Notes: generated by a model not told the origin, from the letters alone. Numbered from the stretch's first letter, positions 1-8,446 are shown. The stretch is DNA of 64,000 nt from Patescibacteria group bacterium (GCA_028718605.1 JAQULM010000001.1:408785-472784); one strand, 5' to 3'. Made by a program: numbers and translations.

Positions 1-430
1 TATGGTCGTTTTTTGTTATGTAGATTGTGTTCATGGTGCTAATAAATAAAAAATCGGCTTTGCTTGCCGGTTGTTTATTTCAGTCAAATAACTGTGACAA
101 ACAACCGGCTAAAAACCGTCAAAAAGGTAAATCTTTTGAGCTACTGCAGTAATTCTCATATTTATATGATAGCAAAATAAAAATAATTGACAAGTTTATA
201 GAGAGATTAAGTAATCAGGCATTCGTCTTTATTAAATTAATTGAGGTACATCCCAACACGCCTGAGCACTGTCCCATTTGCCCTCTTAGCCGCACTCTTA
301 ACGAGCGGAACTGGGGCCCACATACCTTACATTGCCATTTAAAAAATTGTCGAAAAAGGTTATAATGTTTGCATATGGAGGTACTTAATCTGATGCCAGC
401 CAATTTTCTCTTTTTGAAACAGTATTCATC
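1..430. other. AT-rich left-edge intergenic stretch with a long hairpin
   Basis: No convincing coding region is seen on either strand in the first 430 bases. An 11-bp perfect inverted repeat (arms 66-76 and 99-109, loop 22 nt) lies next to an AT-rich run. Read on the minus strand it is followed by a second small GC stem and a T-run at about 48-58, so it could end a minus-strand transcript entering from outside the window. A TATAAT hexamer at 361-366 could serve the downstream transporter gene, but no -35 box is found at a suitable distance. Confidence 0.4.
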
Positions 431-1402
431 ATGGTAGCCCAGCTTTTACTATTTATAGTTTCGCTCTTGCTTGTCGTTCAAGGCGCGACACTGGCTACGA
501 AGTATTCGGCTAAATTAGCCGAAAATTTTCATCTGTCAAAATACATTCTTGGTTTCATTATTGTTGCGCTTATATCGATTCTGCCCGAAACGTTTATTTC
601 CATAAATGCTGCTATAGAAGGTACTCCCGCCTTTGGGCTCGGTACGCTCTTTGGATCGAACATTGCCGATCTGACGCTCGTCTTCGCAATATTGATTATT
701 TATGCGCGGCGCGGAATAAAAATCGAGAGTAAGGTATTGAAGGACGTACGTTTGTACCCGTTCTTCTTAATGTTACCCTTGCTCTTCGGGCTGAACGGGC
801 ATTTTTCCCGCATCGAAGGCGCCGGATTATTCATCGCGGGGTGCCTGTTTTATTATTTGGTTTTTCGAAACGGATTAGACACCACGGTTGAAGCAGCAGA
901 AAATGAGGGTGCGGTCAAAAGCATTGCCCACTTTTTTACAAAGCACAAAAACAAGCTGAAACATGCCGCATTGTTGCTTTTTGCAATGGCACTCCTGCTT
1001 TTAGGATCGCATTACACCGTCACATCAGCAACGGCGATTGCGCAATCATTGAATGTAACACCTATTCTCATCGGGATGCTTGTCGTGAGCTTGGGGACGA
1101 CAATGCCAGAACTTTTTTATTCTCTGAAGTCGGTCAAGCGGAAAGATGACGGACTCGCTATTGGTGACATTTTGGGATCGGTGCTTGCTGACGCAACCAT
1201 CGTCGTCGGCATTCTTTCATTCATCAGCCCGTTTTCTTTCCCGGTGAAAATCGTGTACATCACCGGAGCGTTCATGGTCGTGGCTTCATTCATTCTCCTT
1301 TATTTCATGCGTTCAAACCATACAATCTCGAAAAAAGAGGGCTATGGCCTGTTAGCGTTTTGGGTCTTATACGTTGTAGTGGAGTTTTTTTCAAATAAGT
1401 AA
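431..1402 (+). CDS. Sodium/calcium exchanger family (CaCA) membrane transporter
   Basis: A 323-residue polytopic membrane protein with about ten hydrophobic segments and a short loop near residues 152-178 that splits it into two halves. Each half has the signature of a CaCA alpha repeat: LPETF (51-55) with GSNIAD (75-80), and GTTMPELF (222-229) with GSVLADA (249-255). In this family the conserved acidic residues of the repeats line the cation site and drive Ca2+ or other cation exchange against Na+ or H+. The first repeat lacks the usual G-T-S before P-E, so the ion specificity is uncertain. No Shine-Dalgarno sequence precedes the ATG. The gene stands alone; family membership is clear, substrate is not. 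Confidence 0.85.
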   Translation: MVAQLLLFIVSLLLVVQGATLATKYSAKLAENFHLSKYILGFIIVALISILPETFISINAAIEGTPAFGLGTLFGSNIADLTLVFAILIIYARRGIKIESKVLKDVRLYPFFLMLPLLFGLNGHFSRIEGAGLFIAGCLFYYLVFRNGLDTTVEAAENEGAVKSIAHFFTKHKNKLKHAALLLFAMALLLLGSHYTVTSATAIAQSLNVTPILIGMLVVSLGTTMPELFYSLKSVKRKDDGLAIGDILGSVLADATIVVGILSFISPFSFPVKIVYITGAFMVVASFILLYFMRSNHTISKKEGYGLLAFWVLYVVVEFFSNK

Positions 1403-1668
1403 GCGAGACCTGGCCCACGGGCCTACAAAGGCCCCGTGGGAATATTCTCAAAAAACCTTCCATCGGTAATCTGCTCAAGCAACCGCTCAAAGAAATTCTC
1501 TCAGGCACAGTGCGGACCGAGTATTTCACCGGCTGCCCCCGCGCATGCAGCACGTGCACGCTGAGCGTAGAATGCCAGGACGGTTGCCGTGCTTCAGCGG
1601 AAGTGTGCTATAATGACCGCCGATCCCAAGACCCATTCGTAGTCGACAATTTCAAAAGAGTTGTATAG
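1399..1668 (+). pseudogene. Possible Cys-rich short coding remnant
   Basis: One frame stays open for 89 codons right after the transporter and reads like protein. Its C-terminal half holds a Cys cluster of the pattern G-C-P-R-A-C-S-T-C followed by V-E-C-Q-D-G-C, and it stops at 1666-1668. No ATG, GTG or TTG start is found in frame near a ribosome site, so it may be a remnant of a gene whose 5' end is gone, or chance. It overlaps the hairpin at 1414-1440 and the likely promoter of the following tRNA. No family is recognised. Confidence 0.25.
1414..1440 (+). terminator. GC-rich hairpin after the transporter gene
   Basis: Arms CCCACGGGCC and GGCCCCGTGGG form a strong stem with a 6-nt loop, 11 bases past the transporter stop codon. 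There is no T-run behind it (the next bases are AATATTCTC), so it may stabilise the 3' end or terminate weakly. Confidence 0.35.
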
Positions 1669-1669
1669 T
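1643..1669 (+). promoter_or_regulatory. Possible promoter for tRNA-Ser
   Basis: TCGACA (1643-1648) and TATAGT (1664-1669) are separated by 15 nt, with overlapping alternatives such as TATACA at 1669-1674. A second candidate lies upstream: TTGCCG at 1584-1589 and TATAAT at 1609-1614, 19 nt apart. Both are imperfect. Confidence 0.3.
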
Positions 1670-1737
1670 ATACATATATACAGTCGGGAGGCGAAACATC
1701 CATAAATGGCTGGGATATGCTCATTCCCAACTATCAT

Positions 1738-1824
1738 GGAGGCGTGCGAGAGCGGTTGAATCGGGCAGTCTTGAAAACTGCTATACCCGCAAGGGTATCG
1801 TAGGTTCGAATCCTACCGCCTCCG
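1738..1824 (+). tRNA. tRNA-Ser(UGA)
   Basis: The 87-nt cloverleaf has a perfect 7-bp acceptor stem (GGAGGCG with CGCCTCC), an anticodon loop CTTGAAA giving anticodon TGA, and a long variable arm with the paired block TACCCGCAAGGGTA. The T arm is TAGG-TTCGAAT-CCTA. The discriminator base is G, as expected for serine. CCA is not encoded. The long variable arm and the anticodon both identify serine. It lies 37 nt upstream of the membrane-protein gene at 1862. Confidence 0.95.
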
Positions 1825-1861
1825 AATAGTAAATGCTTACAATAGCCTAATCAATAAACAT

Positions 1862-2380
1862 ATGGCAGACACAATCGAAAAAACATCGGCGCAGGAGCCC
1901 GAGGATCGGGGAAAAACACTGGCTTCCTGGGAATTCCCGGAGTTTATTAAACACCAGCGGTCATTTGGATGGTATATCGGTGTTTTCATCATTATCGCTG
2001 CACTTATTACCTTCTCTCTGGTTACGCAAAACTACCTGTTTGCAATAGTCATCGTCCTGTTCCTCGTCGTATATATCATTCGCGCACGGCGGGAACCACA
2101 GATGGTCGCCATCACGCTCTACGAAGACGGAATTGGGCTCGGCCAGAAATCATTTTACCTCTGGAAAGACATCAGGGCGTTCTGGATTATCTACGAACCG
2201 CCGCACGTAAAAAATCTGTATATCGACTTCAAGGCGAGCTACCGGCCGTCAATCACCGTATATCTTGAAAACCAAAACCCGCTGCGCATCCGGAAAATAC
2301 TGCTCAACTATATTCCCGAGGATACTGAACGTGAGAACGAATCATTCTCCGATGGATTTTCCCGAATGCTGAAACTGTAG
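1862..2380 (+). CDS. Small membrane protein of unknown function
   Basis: The product has 172 residues: a polar N-terminal 35 residues, two adjacent hydrophobic segments (about 39-57 and 61-77), then a cytoplasmic domain of about 95 residues rich in beta-prone stretches. That shape resembles small proteins with two membrane helices and a PH-like domain, but no motif proves it. The ATG follows tRNA-Ser by 37 nt without a Shine-Dalgarno sequence, so it may share the tRNA promoter. The nearby tRNA genes suggest nothing about its role. I do not recognise the family. Confidence 0.75.
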   Translation: MADTIEKTSAQEPEDRGKTLASWEFPEFIKHQRSFGWYIGVFIIIAALITFSLVTQNYLFAIVIVLFLVVYIIRARREPQMVAITLYEDGIGLGQKSFYLWKDIRAFWIIYEPPHVKNLYIDFKASYRPSITVYLENQNPLRIRKILLNYIPEDTERENESFSDGFSRMLKL

Positions 2381-2408
2381 TTCGCGTAATTATTCAACCC
2401 ATACACGC

Positions 2409-2491
2409 GCCCTCGTCGTTCAACGGATAGGACGCAGGTCCCGCAGCTGTCGACGAGTATTGCACGAGTTGCTACAGCTGCGCGGATCCTG
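2409..2491 (+). pseudogene. 5' partial copy of tRNA-Arg interrupted by a hairpin
   Basis: Bases 2409-2438 are identical to the first 30 bases of the intact tRNA-Arg at 2534, ending inside the 5' strand of the anticodon stem. A 43-nt insertion follows (2439-2481) that contains a perfect 8-bp inverted repeat (GCAGCTGT at 2443-2450, ACAGCTGC at 2474-2481). The next ten bases, 2482-2491, again match the tRNA (anticodon plus 3' stem), after which similarity stops. The copy has no T arm or 3' acceptor strand and cannot be a tRNA by itself. Confidence 0.7.
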
Positions 2492-2514
2492 GATGGTATA
2501 GTATAGATAAGTAG

Positions 2515-2620
2515 TTTTCTGCCCCGCCCTGGCGCCCTCGTCGTTCAACGGATAGGACGCAGGATTGCGGATCCTGCAATAGAGGTTCGATTCCTCTCGA
2601 GGGCAGGGCGGGGCAGAAAA
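2515..2620. repeat. 17-bp perfect inverted repeat enclosing tRNA-Arg
   Basis: The left arm is 2515-2531, TTTTCTGCCCCGCCCTG, and the right arm is 2604-2620, its exact reverse complement. The right arm begins on the last base of the tRNA acceptor stem, so in RNA the acceptor helix could be continued by a long GC-rich helix. In DNA the arrangement looks like a small element with terminal inverted repeats carrying a tRNA. No transposase or target-site duplication is evident. Confidence 0.75.
2534..2605 (+). tRNA. tRNA-Arg(GCG)
   Basis: The 72-nt cloverleaf has a 7-bp acceptor stem (GCCCTCG with CGAGGGC), D arm GTTC/GGAC, anticodon stem CAGGA/TCCTG with loop TTGCGGA (anticodon GCG), a 4-nt variable loop and T arm AGAGG-TTCGATT-CCTCT. 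The discriminator is A and CCA is not encoded. A GCG anticodon reads CGC/CGU directly, unlike the ACG tRNA, later edited to inosine, used by most bacteria. The gene is nested inside an inverted repeat and flanked by partial copies. Confidence 0.9.
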
Positions 2621-2644
2621 ATTACACAACAATTTCCAGGAACT

Positions 2645-2682
2645 CGGATCCTGCAATAGAGGTTCGATTCCTGTCGAGGGCA
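2645..2682 (+). pseudogene. 3' partial copy of tRNA-Arg
   Basis: These 38 bases match the intact gene from the second anticodon base to the discriminator, with one difference, C to G at 2673, which breaks a pair of the T stem. There is no matching 5' part next to it; the closest lies 200 bases upstream at 2409-2438, on the far side of the intact gene. Confidence 0.75.
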
Positions 2683-2766
2683 AGTAGCACAACCCACCTA
2701 CCATGTATCATGGCTGGCTTGGGGTATTCTCTTTTTTAATCCTTTTATCAATTCAACGACGCTGTC

Positions 2767-2795
2767 TTGACAACCTGCCGCAATCACTATATCAT
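2767..2795 (+). promoter_or_regulatory. Promoter for the gene at 2867
   Basis: A perfect TTGACA (2767-2772) is followed after 17 nt by TATCAT (2790-2795). It implies a leader of about 65 nt before the ATG at 2867. Confidence 0.55.
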
Positions 2796-2866
2796 TACCC
2801 GTTCGAGGGGACTGCAAACCTTCGAATCGAAAAACCGTACAAACCATTCAGCACAAGGAGAAACTC

Positions 2867-3370
2867 ATGACGCCACAGCAACTGTTACAAGGCGTTCAAA
2901 AAGCCCTTTCCCAGATCGAGCTCGGAGAAAACGACCGCATTGAACTCAGGTTCGTGCGGATAGGACAGGGCCAGGCAGTGCAACTTACCTCTCTCGGCGG
3001 GCTCTGCCATCCTTTCTTAACGGCCATGTGCCCGAATACCGGCAGAGCCACAGTCGGCATTGTCGAGGATGAACGGCCCGGCGTTCCGATCCAAATCCAG
3101 GGACACTTCGCCGGTCTGGACCCCCAAAAGGATGCAGAAAGGATCCAGGCGATATCCCTCGTGTTCGAAGCCGCTACGAACTTCATCCGTACAAACGGGC
3201 ATCCCGACTGTACGATTGACTATCGGCACATGATTTCCACGGAGAAACCCGGGGGGTTCAAACCCCGTATTAACTTCATTATGGATGGGATGCCGCCGAT
3301 GCATTCGGACAGTTCTGCAACTCTCCGCATCGCAACATCCTGGGATCTTCGCTCGATCAACTTCAAATAG
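2867..3370 (+). CDS. Unknown soluble protein, 167 residues
   Basis: A monocistronic gene with its own promoter, a clear AGGAG ribosome site about 8 nt before the ATG and a terminator behind it. The product is soluble, with no signal peptide or membrane helix. Hydrophobic beta-like stretches alternate with short helices; the C-terminal third has Pro/Gly-rich segments (EKPGGFKPR, DGMPPM). No catalytic motif or known family is recognised. Its compact expression unit, with strong Shine-Dalgarno sequence and factor-independent terminator, resembles the plus-strand genes at 18555, 19488 and 29485 and differs from the Shine-Dalgarno-poor operons around it. Confidence 0.7.
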   Translation: MTPQQLLQGVQKALSQIELGENDRIELRFVRIGQGQAVQLTSLGGLCHPFLTAMCPNTGRATVGIVEDERPGVPIQIQGHFAGLDPQKDAERIQAISLVFEAATNFIRTNGHPDCTIDYRHMISTEKPGGFKPRINFIMDGMPPMHSDSSATLRIATSWDLRSINFK

Positions 3371-3394
3371 CAGGCTTGCCACCAAGCCGCTTGG

Positions 3395-3426
3395 GGTTCC
3401 GAACCGCTTCGGAGCCCTGTTTTTTA
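3395..3426 (+). terminator. Factor-independent terminator
   Basis: A 9-bp stem (GGTTCCGAA / TTCGGAGCC, with one G-T pair) and tetraloop CCGC is followed by CTGTTTTTT. It lies 25 nt after the stop of the gene at 2867 and separates it from recG. Confidence 0.8.
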
Positions 3427-3453
3427 TTACCCATTATCTGATACAATGACGGC

Positions 3454-5517
3454 ATGAAGGTAACACTCGCAACGCCAATCACCGCACTCCCCCGCGTCGG
3501 TAAAGTACTGACGCGCCGGCTCCACAAGCTTGGGCTCCATACAGTCGAGGACATGCTTATGCATTATCCGTTCCGGTACGACGATTACAGCACCGTATCG
3601 GACATAGCTTTACTGAAGCCTTCCACAAACGCAACAGTCAGGGCGACCATCAACCTTCTCGCCAACAAGCGCTCATTCCGGCGCCGGATGTTTATTACCG
3701 AAGCGCTGATTTCTGATGAAACCGCGAGCATCCAGGCAGTCTGGTTCAACCAGCCGTTCATCCCACGGGTGCTGCACCAGGGAGACACCGTCTATTTTTC
3801 TGGTAAAGTTGAGCAAACGCCGTATGGCCTCCAATTCACCAGCCCATCGTACGAAAAGGCAAAAAAGGAGCAAACCCACACCGCGCGTATTGTGCCGGTC
3901 TATTCCGTCACCGAAAATCTCACAGAAAAACAGCTCCGGTATCTGGTTAAACTCGTGCTCCCGCTGGCGAAAAATATCCCCGAATGGCTCCCCGACCACA
4001 TACTGAAAACCCATAGCCTGGTGGCGCTGCCGCGCGCGTTGCATGAAATTCATTTCCCAACAAACCTGCGAATGCTTGAAAAAGCGCGCCAGCGATTAAA
4101 ATTCGGGGAACTCTTCCTTATCCAGCTCAAAACGCAGGATATCCGGCAAGCGCTTCATTCCCTACGCGCTCCGGCAATCCAATTCCACGAGCAGCTGACC
4201 AAGCGATTCGTATCTGCCTTGCCATTCACCCTTACGGCGAACCAGAAAAAAGTCGCATGGCAAATACTCCGTTCCATTGAAAAAACCCAACCGATGAATC
4301 GCCTGCTCGAAGGAGACGTCGGGTCCGGCAAAACGGTTATTGCGGCACTTGTCATGCTGAATGTCGCTGCAAACAGATACCAGTCAGCGCTCATGGCACC
4401 GACGGAAATTCTCGCACTGCAGCATTACAAAACAATCAATACGCTCCTCAAACAAGCTGATATTCCGATTGCCCTTCTGACAAGGACCGAAAAGCGGTTC
4501 CGGGGTGAGAAAACAACCGAAAAGAAAATACTTACGGCGATCAGCAACGGTGCCGCAAAAATCGTAATCGGGACTCACGCTCTGATCCAGGACATGGTAA
4601 CCTTTTCGCAGCTTGGGCTCGTAACCATTGATGAGCAGCATCGCTTCGGGGTCGACCAGCGCCGAATCCTGAAACAAAAATCACCAGAACTCACGCCGCA
4701 CCTTCTGTCCATGACAGCCACGCCAATACCGCGTTCGCTCGCACTCACCCTGTATGGAGATCTTGACCTGTCACTGCTCAAAGAAATGCCCCATGGCAGA
4801 AAACCGATTATTACTAAGATTGTACCCCCAGAAAAGCGTGAACGCGCATATGGCTTTATCCGCGATGAGGTGGGCCGCGGCAGGCAAGTTTTCGTTATCT
4901 GCCCCCTGATCGAAGAATCCGATAAGCTCGGCGTTCGGGCAGCAACCGCTGAATACGAAAAGCTTCAACGCAACGTATTCCCCGATCTGTCCGTCGGGCT
5001 CCTCCATGGCAAATTAAAGGCGCAGGAAAAAGAACGTGTTATGAACGCTTTCAAGGCCCACGATATCCACATTCTTGTCGCAACGGCTGTCGTCGAGGTT
5101 GGCATCGATGTGCCGAATGCATCAGTCATGATGGTCGAGGGCGCCGAACGCTTTGGCTTGGCCCAGCTCCACCAATTCCGCGGCCGCGTCGGTCGAGCAG
5201 AACATCAGTCGTACTGCCTCGTTTTTACAGACTCAACGAGTGAAAAAACCACGGAACGCTTACATGCGCTCGTGACCGCAAAAAACGGCTTCGAGCTCGC
5301 AGAAATGGATCTCGATCTCCGGGGTCCGGGTGAAATATACGGTATCGCGCAGTCCGGCTTCCCCGAACTAAAAATCGCGAAACTGACCGATCTCGATCTC
5401 ATACAAAAAACCCGCGAAGCCGCTGAAAGCATATTCAGCGTTGACCCGACGCTCGACCACTACCCGATGCTTAAAAAACAGCTCACCGCATTCAGCCAGG
5501 AGTTGCATCTCGAATAA
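3454..5517 (+). CDS. recG: ATP-dependent DNA helicase RecG
   Basis: The 687-residue length is normal for RecG, the branched-DNA translocase that regresses stalled forks and processes recombination intermediates. The N-terminal 150 residues hold the OB-fold wedge domain (opening with ALPRVGKVLTRRL). The superfamily 2 motor follows: Walker A GDVGSGKT (about 287-294), DEQH (about 393-396), motif III SMTATPIPR, and the helicase C-terminal half ending in motif VI QFRGRVGR near 576. The RecG-specific C-terminal block with ELAEMDLDLRGPGE is present. It converges with radA, leaving only 36 bases between their stop codons; no strong terminator is seen there. Confidence 0.97.
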   Translation: MKVTLATPITALPRVGKVLTRRLHKLGLHTVEDMLMHYPFRYDDYSTVSDIALLKPSTNATVRATINLLANKRSFRRRMFITEALISDETASIQAVWFNQPFIPRVLHQGDTVYFSGKVEQTPYGLQFTSPSYEKAKKEQTHTARIVPVYSVTENLTEKQLRYLVKLVLPLAKNIPEWLPDHILKTHSLVALPRALHEIHFPTNLRMLEKARQRLKFGELFLIQLKTQDIRQALHSLRAPAIQFHEQLTKRFVSALPFTLTANQKKVAWQILRSIEKTQPMNRLLEGDVGSGKTVIAALVMLNVAANRYQSALMAPTEILALQHYKTINTLLKQADIPIALLTRTEKRFRGEKTTEKKILTAISNGAAKIVIGTHALIQDMVTFSQLGLVTIDEQHRFGVDQRRILKQKSPELTPHLLSMTATPIPRSLALTLYGDLDLSLLKEMPHGRKPIITKIVPPEKRERAYGFIRDEVGRGRQVFVICPLIEESDKLGVRAATAEYEKLQRNVFPDLSVGLLHGKLKAQEKERVMNAFKAHDIHILVATAVVEVGIDVPNASVMMVEGAERFGLAQLHQFRGRVGRAEHQSYCLVFTDSTSEKTTERLHALVTAKNGFELAEMDLDLRGPGEIYGIAQSGFPELKIAKLTDLDLIQKTREAAESIFSVDPTLDHYPMLKKQLTAFSQELHLE

Positions 5518-5553
5518 AACGACGAGAAACATCGACTTACAACCCGCCGATTG

Positions 5554-6900
5554 CTAAAGTATGTCCCGGAGCGCTTCACTGAGCGTATCGTACGACATGA
5601 GCTCGATCCCTTTCGGCTGCACGCCCATGCGGGTTCTTGGCATAAGCACTTCCTTGAAACCCATCTTAATAATTTCTTCAATGCGCTTTTCCGCCTGGCC
5701 GACAGCGCGCAGCTCCCCCCCCAATCCAATTTCGCCGAACACCGCCATCTGTCGCGACACTGGCTTGTTTTTCAGCGCTGACGCGATCGCGACGCACACG
5801 GCGAGATCGACGGCGGGTTCGCTCACTTTGATCCCGCCAGCGACATTCACGTGAATGTCCTGATTCGACAGGTAGAGCCCCGCTTTTTTCATGAGAACCG
5901 CGATGAGCAACTGGAGGCGGTTGAAATCAAACCCGGCAGCACGCCGCTGCGGGTACCCGAAGTTCGTACGGGAAACGAGCGCCTGAATCTCGACGAGAAA
6001 CGCGCGTGACCCCTCAACGACGGACGTGACAACCGATCCAGGGTTTGCCGCCTTGCGGTCTGTCAAGAAAATCTCAGAGGGATTGGGAACTTCCCGCAAG
6101 CCGCCGCGCTGCATATCGAAGACGCCAACCTCGCCTGTCGAGCCGAAACGGTTTTTTACGGCGCGCAGTACACGGAACGCATGGTACCGATCACCCTCAA
6201 GATACAAAACGACGTCGACGAGGTGTTCGAGCGTTCGCGGCCCGGCGACGCTTCCCTGCTTCGTGACATGGCCGATAACAATAATCGGGATGCGGCTCTC
6301 CTTCGCCGATTGCACCAGCTTCGCCGTTGCGGCTCGTACCTGGCCAACGCTGCCGGGATCGCTCGATACGTCCGCGCACCGCATCGTCTGGATGGAATCA
6401 AGAACGACGAGGCCAGGCGAGTGTTCCGTAAGCGTTGCGATAATCGTATCAACATCCGTTTCTCCGAGGAATTTCAAATTCGAGGTAGTCAGGCCCAGGC
6501 GCTCGAATCTGATTTTCACCTGCGCAGAAGACTCCTCTCCGGATACGTACAGTACCGTCGTGCCTGCCGCTGCCAGCTTACCACCAACCTGGAGCAGGAG
6601 CGTTGACTTGCCGATGCCTGGATCGCCGCCCAACAACGTCACGCTCCCTGGCACCAGGCCGCCGCCCAGTACCCGGTCAAATTCACGGAGCCTGCTCTCG
6701 AGTCGAGATGCGGCTGTTTCTGCCTGGTACGTCGCGAGTGTTTCAATGCTGCTGCTCCGTCCTGCGCTTTGTTGCCGGCGAATCACTTTTGTTTCTTCGG
6801 CAAGCGTACCCCATGCGCCGCACTCCGTGCACCGCCCCTGCCATTTGGGGAACTGCGCTTCGCATTTACTACAACGGAATATGGTTGTCGGTTTTGCCAT
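5554..6900 (-). CDS. radA: DNA repair protein RadA
   Basis: The product has 448 residues, normal for bacterial RadA, a RecA-like ATPase that drives branch migration. It opens with a four-Cys zinc finger (C10, C13, C24, C27) and has the RecA-type core with Walker A GGDPGIGKST (91-100), the RadA hallmark KNRFG near residue 250, and a Lon-protease-like C-terminal domain that lacks proteolytic function in this family. The start ATG is placed so that the zinc finger begins about ten residues in. It lies 63 bases downstream of the transglycosylase-pilin gene, same strand, and could be read through from the secretion operon. Confidence 0.96.
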   Translation of the reverse strand: MAKPTTIFRCSKCEAQFPKWQGRCTECGAWGTLAEETKVIRRQQSAGRSSSIETLATYQAETAASRLESRLREFDRVLGGGLVPGSVTLLGGDPGIGKSTLLLQVGGKLAAAGTTVLYVSGEESSAQVKIRFERLGLTTSNLKFLGETDVDTIIATLTEHSPGLVVLDSIQTMRCADVSSDPGSVGQVRAATAKLVQSAKESRIPIIVIGHVTKQGSVAGPRTLEHLVDVVLYLEGDRYHAFRVLRAVKNRFGSTGEVGVFDMQRGGLREVPNPSEIFLTDRKAANPGSVVTSVVEGSRAFLVEIQALVSRTNFGYPQRRAAGFDFNRLQLLIAVLMKKAGLYLSNQDIHVNVAGGIKVSEPAVDLAVCVAIASALKNKPVSRQMAVFGEIGLGGELRAVGQAEKRIEEIIKMGFKEVLMPRTRMGVQPKGIELMSYDTLSEALRDIL

Positions 6901-6963
6901 ATAGAAATTCTACTTTTATCTTAGTGGACATAACACGTCAAGAAAGATGCGAATTCGCCACTA

Positions 6964-8442
6964 TCAATCAAGATTATTGCAATCCAAGGGCAGGCTATCG
7001 TTCCAGGTGTATTTTCCCGGTGCTGAACCTGGGAGATTTGAATTAACAATCTCGTCATGCGCTGCCTTGACCTTGATGACATAATTCCTCGTTTCCGCAT
7101 ATCCAGGATTCTTCACACACTCCCACCACGTCTGGCCGGCGCAGTCGACACTCGAGCAGTTCGCGCCGCGGCCGCCGTTGTATGCAGCGCTGATATACCG
7201 CCACGCACGCTCCAGGCATGCCGCATCACTTGCCGCGCATTTCCCACCATCCTGGCAACTCGTCAGGTCAGGTTCGCACTTCGCCGTCCGTCCGCTCTTG
7301 TATGTCGATTTTAGTGCGCATGTATAAACAAACAAATCTCTGAGATATTTGCCAGAAATTGTAATATTCGTAGCTGGGTCTTTCAATCCGTCGCACGTGA
7401 TGCCCGTCTGGTACTTCTGGGCTGTAGCGGGCATGAGTTGCATGAGACCGCATGCGCCGGCAGGCGACGTAAGGCCCGGCCTGCCCGAGGATTCAACCAG
7501 CATGATTGCCTTAAACCAGTTGCGATCCAGACCGTTCTTGGTTGCGGTATACGTCAAGCACCCGTCATATTTACCGACATTTGCCGATACGACAACACCT
7601 GATGACTTGGGGGTTACTTCCTGATTTTCAAGTGCTGAAACGCCGCGCGTGACTGCTTCCACGGATAGTTTTCCGAATTCCACAAGCCGCGGGCTAATGA
7701 ATAAAAGTATTGAATATGATCCGAGCGCAATAAGGAGGCCCATGAGCGCACCGGTGATATTGTCTTTCGCTTCAGACAGCTTCTGGGGGTTGCCGAATGA
7801 AACCACGTACTTCACCCCGCCGTACATCCCCATCACCGTCGCAAGGATGCCAACGACGCCTGTAAAATAAACGTATAATGCGACGATATATTCACCAAGC
7901 GTCAATCCGGTGACGACAATCGGCACGCCTCGATTGAACGTTCCGGATCCGGGGATTGTGATGTTTGGCGTAAAGAGGATGCGTTTAGGCGCTTCATCCT
8001 TTGACAAATCACCTGCGGCAACAATCGCCGCCTGGCGATCCCACTCAATGCACTGTTCGACAAGGGGACATTCTTTTGGATTTGGCGTACAGGTCGGCTG
8101 GCATGGCGGTGTATACCCGCTTGCCTTGACGCAGCTTCCGATTTCTTCAGAGCCGCCTGGCGGTAGGCATACACAACATTTCATATTGCTCTGCTCGACG
8201 ATTTTGCATTTTTCATAGTTATCGCAAGATCCAGGATACGCCATACCGTATCCTGACCCCATCGTAGTACAATCGGCTAGATCGCGATCATTGAGTGGAA
8301 TGCACTCCCCCTGCTCAGCGCCAATACAACATCGGTCGCTTGCTCCGTATTGCGCTTGCGCCCCTGCTGGAAGAGGCAATGCAAATATAACCAGAGCACA
8401 CAGTGGGACGATCTGGGAAATTGATCTGATGGTTGTGCGCAT
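6964..8442 (-). CDS. Secreted pilin-module protein fused to lytic transglycosylase
   Basis: A 492-residue three-part protein. A signal peptide (about 1-29) is followed by a Cys-rich extracellular part (about 14 Cys between 38 and 131). Next comes a two-helix module (TMs about 187-211 and 230-250) of the type IV secretion pilin (TrbC/VirB2-like) kind, nearly identical in its core to that of the gene at 9827. Last is an SLT-type lytic transglycosylase domain, with catalytic Glu317 in VESSG and the family block GLMQLMP (332-338). Such enzymes cut peptidoglycan for secretion apparatus assembly, like VirB1. Fusion of the pilin-like module and the hydrolase in one chain is unusual. Last gene of the minus-strand secretion operon. 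Confidence 0.85.
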   Translation of the reverse strand: MRTTIRSISQIVPLCALVIFALPLPAGAQAQYGASDRCCIGAEQGECIPLNDRDLADCTTMGSGYGMAYPGSCDNYEKCKIVEQSNMKCCVCLPPGGSEEIGSCVKASGYTPPCQPTCTPNPKECPLVEQCIEWDRQAAIVAAGDLSKDEAPKRILFTPNITIPGSGTFNRGVPIVVTGLTLGEYIVALYVYFTGVVGILATVMGMYGGVKYVVSFGNPQKLSEAKDNITGALMGLLIALGSYSILLFISPRLVEFGKLSVEAVTRGVSALENQEVTPKSSGVVVSANVGKYDGCLTYTATKNGLDRNWFKAIMLVESSGRPGLTSPAGACGLMQLMPATAQKYQTGITCDGLKDPATNITISGKYLRDLFVYTCALKSTYKSGRTAKCEPDLTSCQDGGKCAASDAACLERAWRYISAAYNGGRGANCSSVDCAGQTWWECVKNPGYAETRNYVIKVKAAHDEIVNSNLPGSAPGKYTWNDSLPLDCNNLD

Positions 8443-8446
8443 GTGC

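Noticed and set aside
2409..2682. The outer tRNA-Arg parts as a functional split or intron-containing tRNA
   Set aside because: Joining 2438 to 2645 leaves out part of the anticodon loop and the 3' part has a broken T-stem pair, so no complete cloverleaf forms.
2409..2682. Integrase attachment site at tRNA-Arg
   Set aside because: The partial copies look att-like, but no integrase, recombinase or phage gene is found in the window.
6026..6904. 292-codon open frame on the plus strand across radA
   Set aside because: It is antisense to an unmistakable radA with full motifs; composition is Ser/Arg-rich as expected from a shadow frame.
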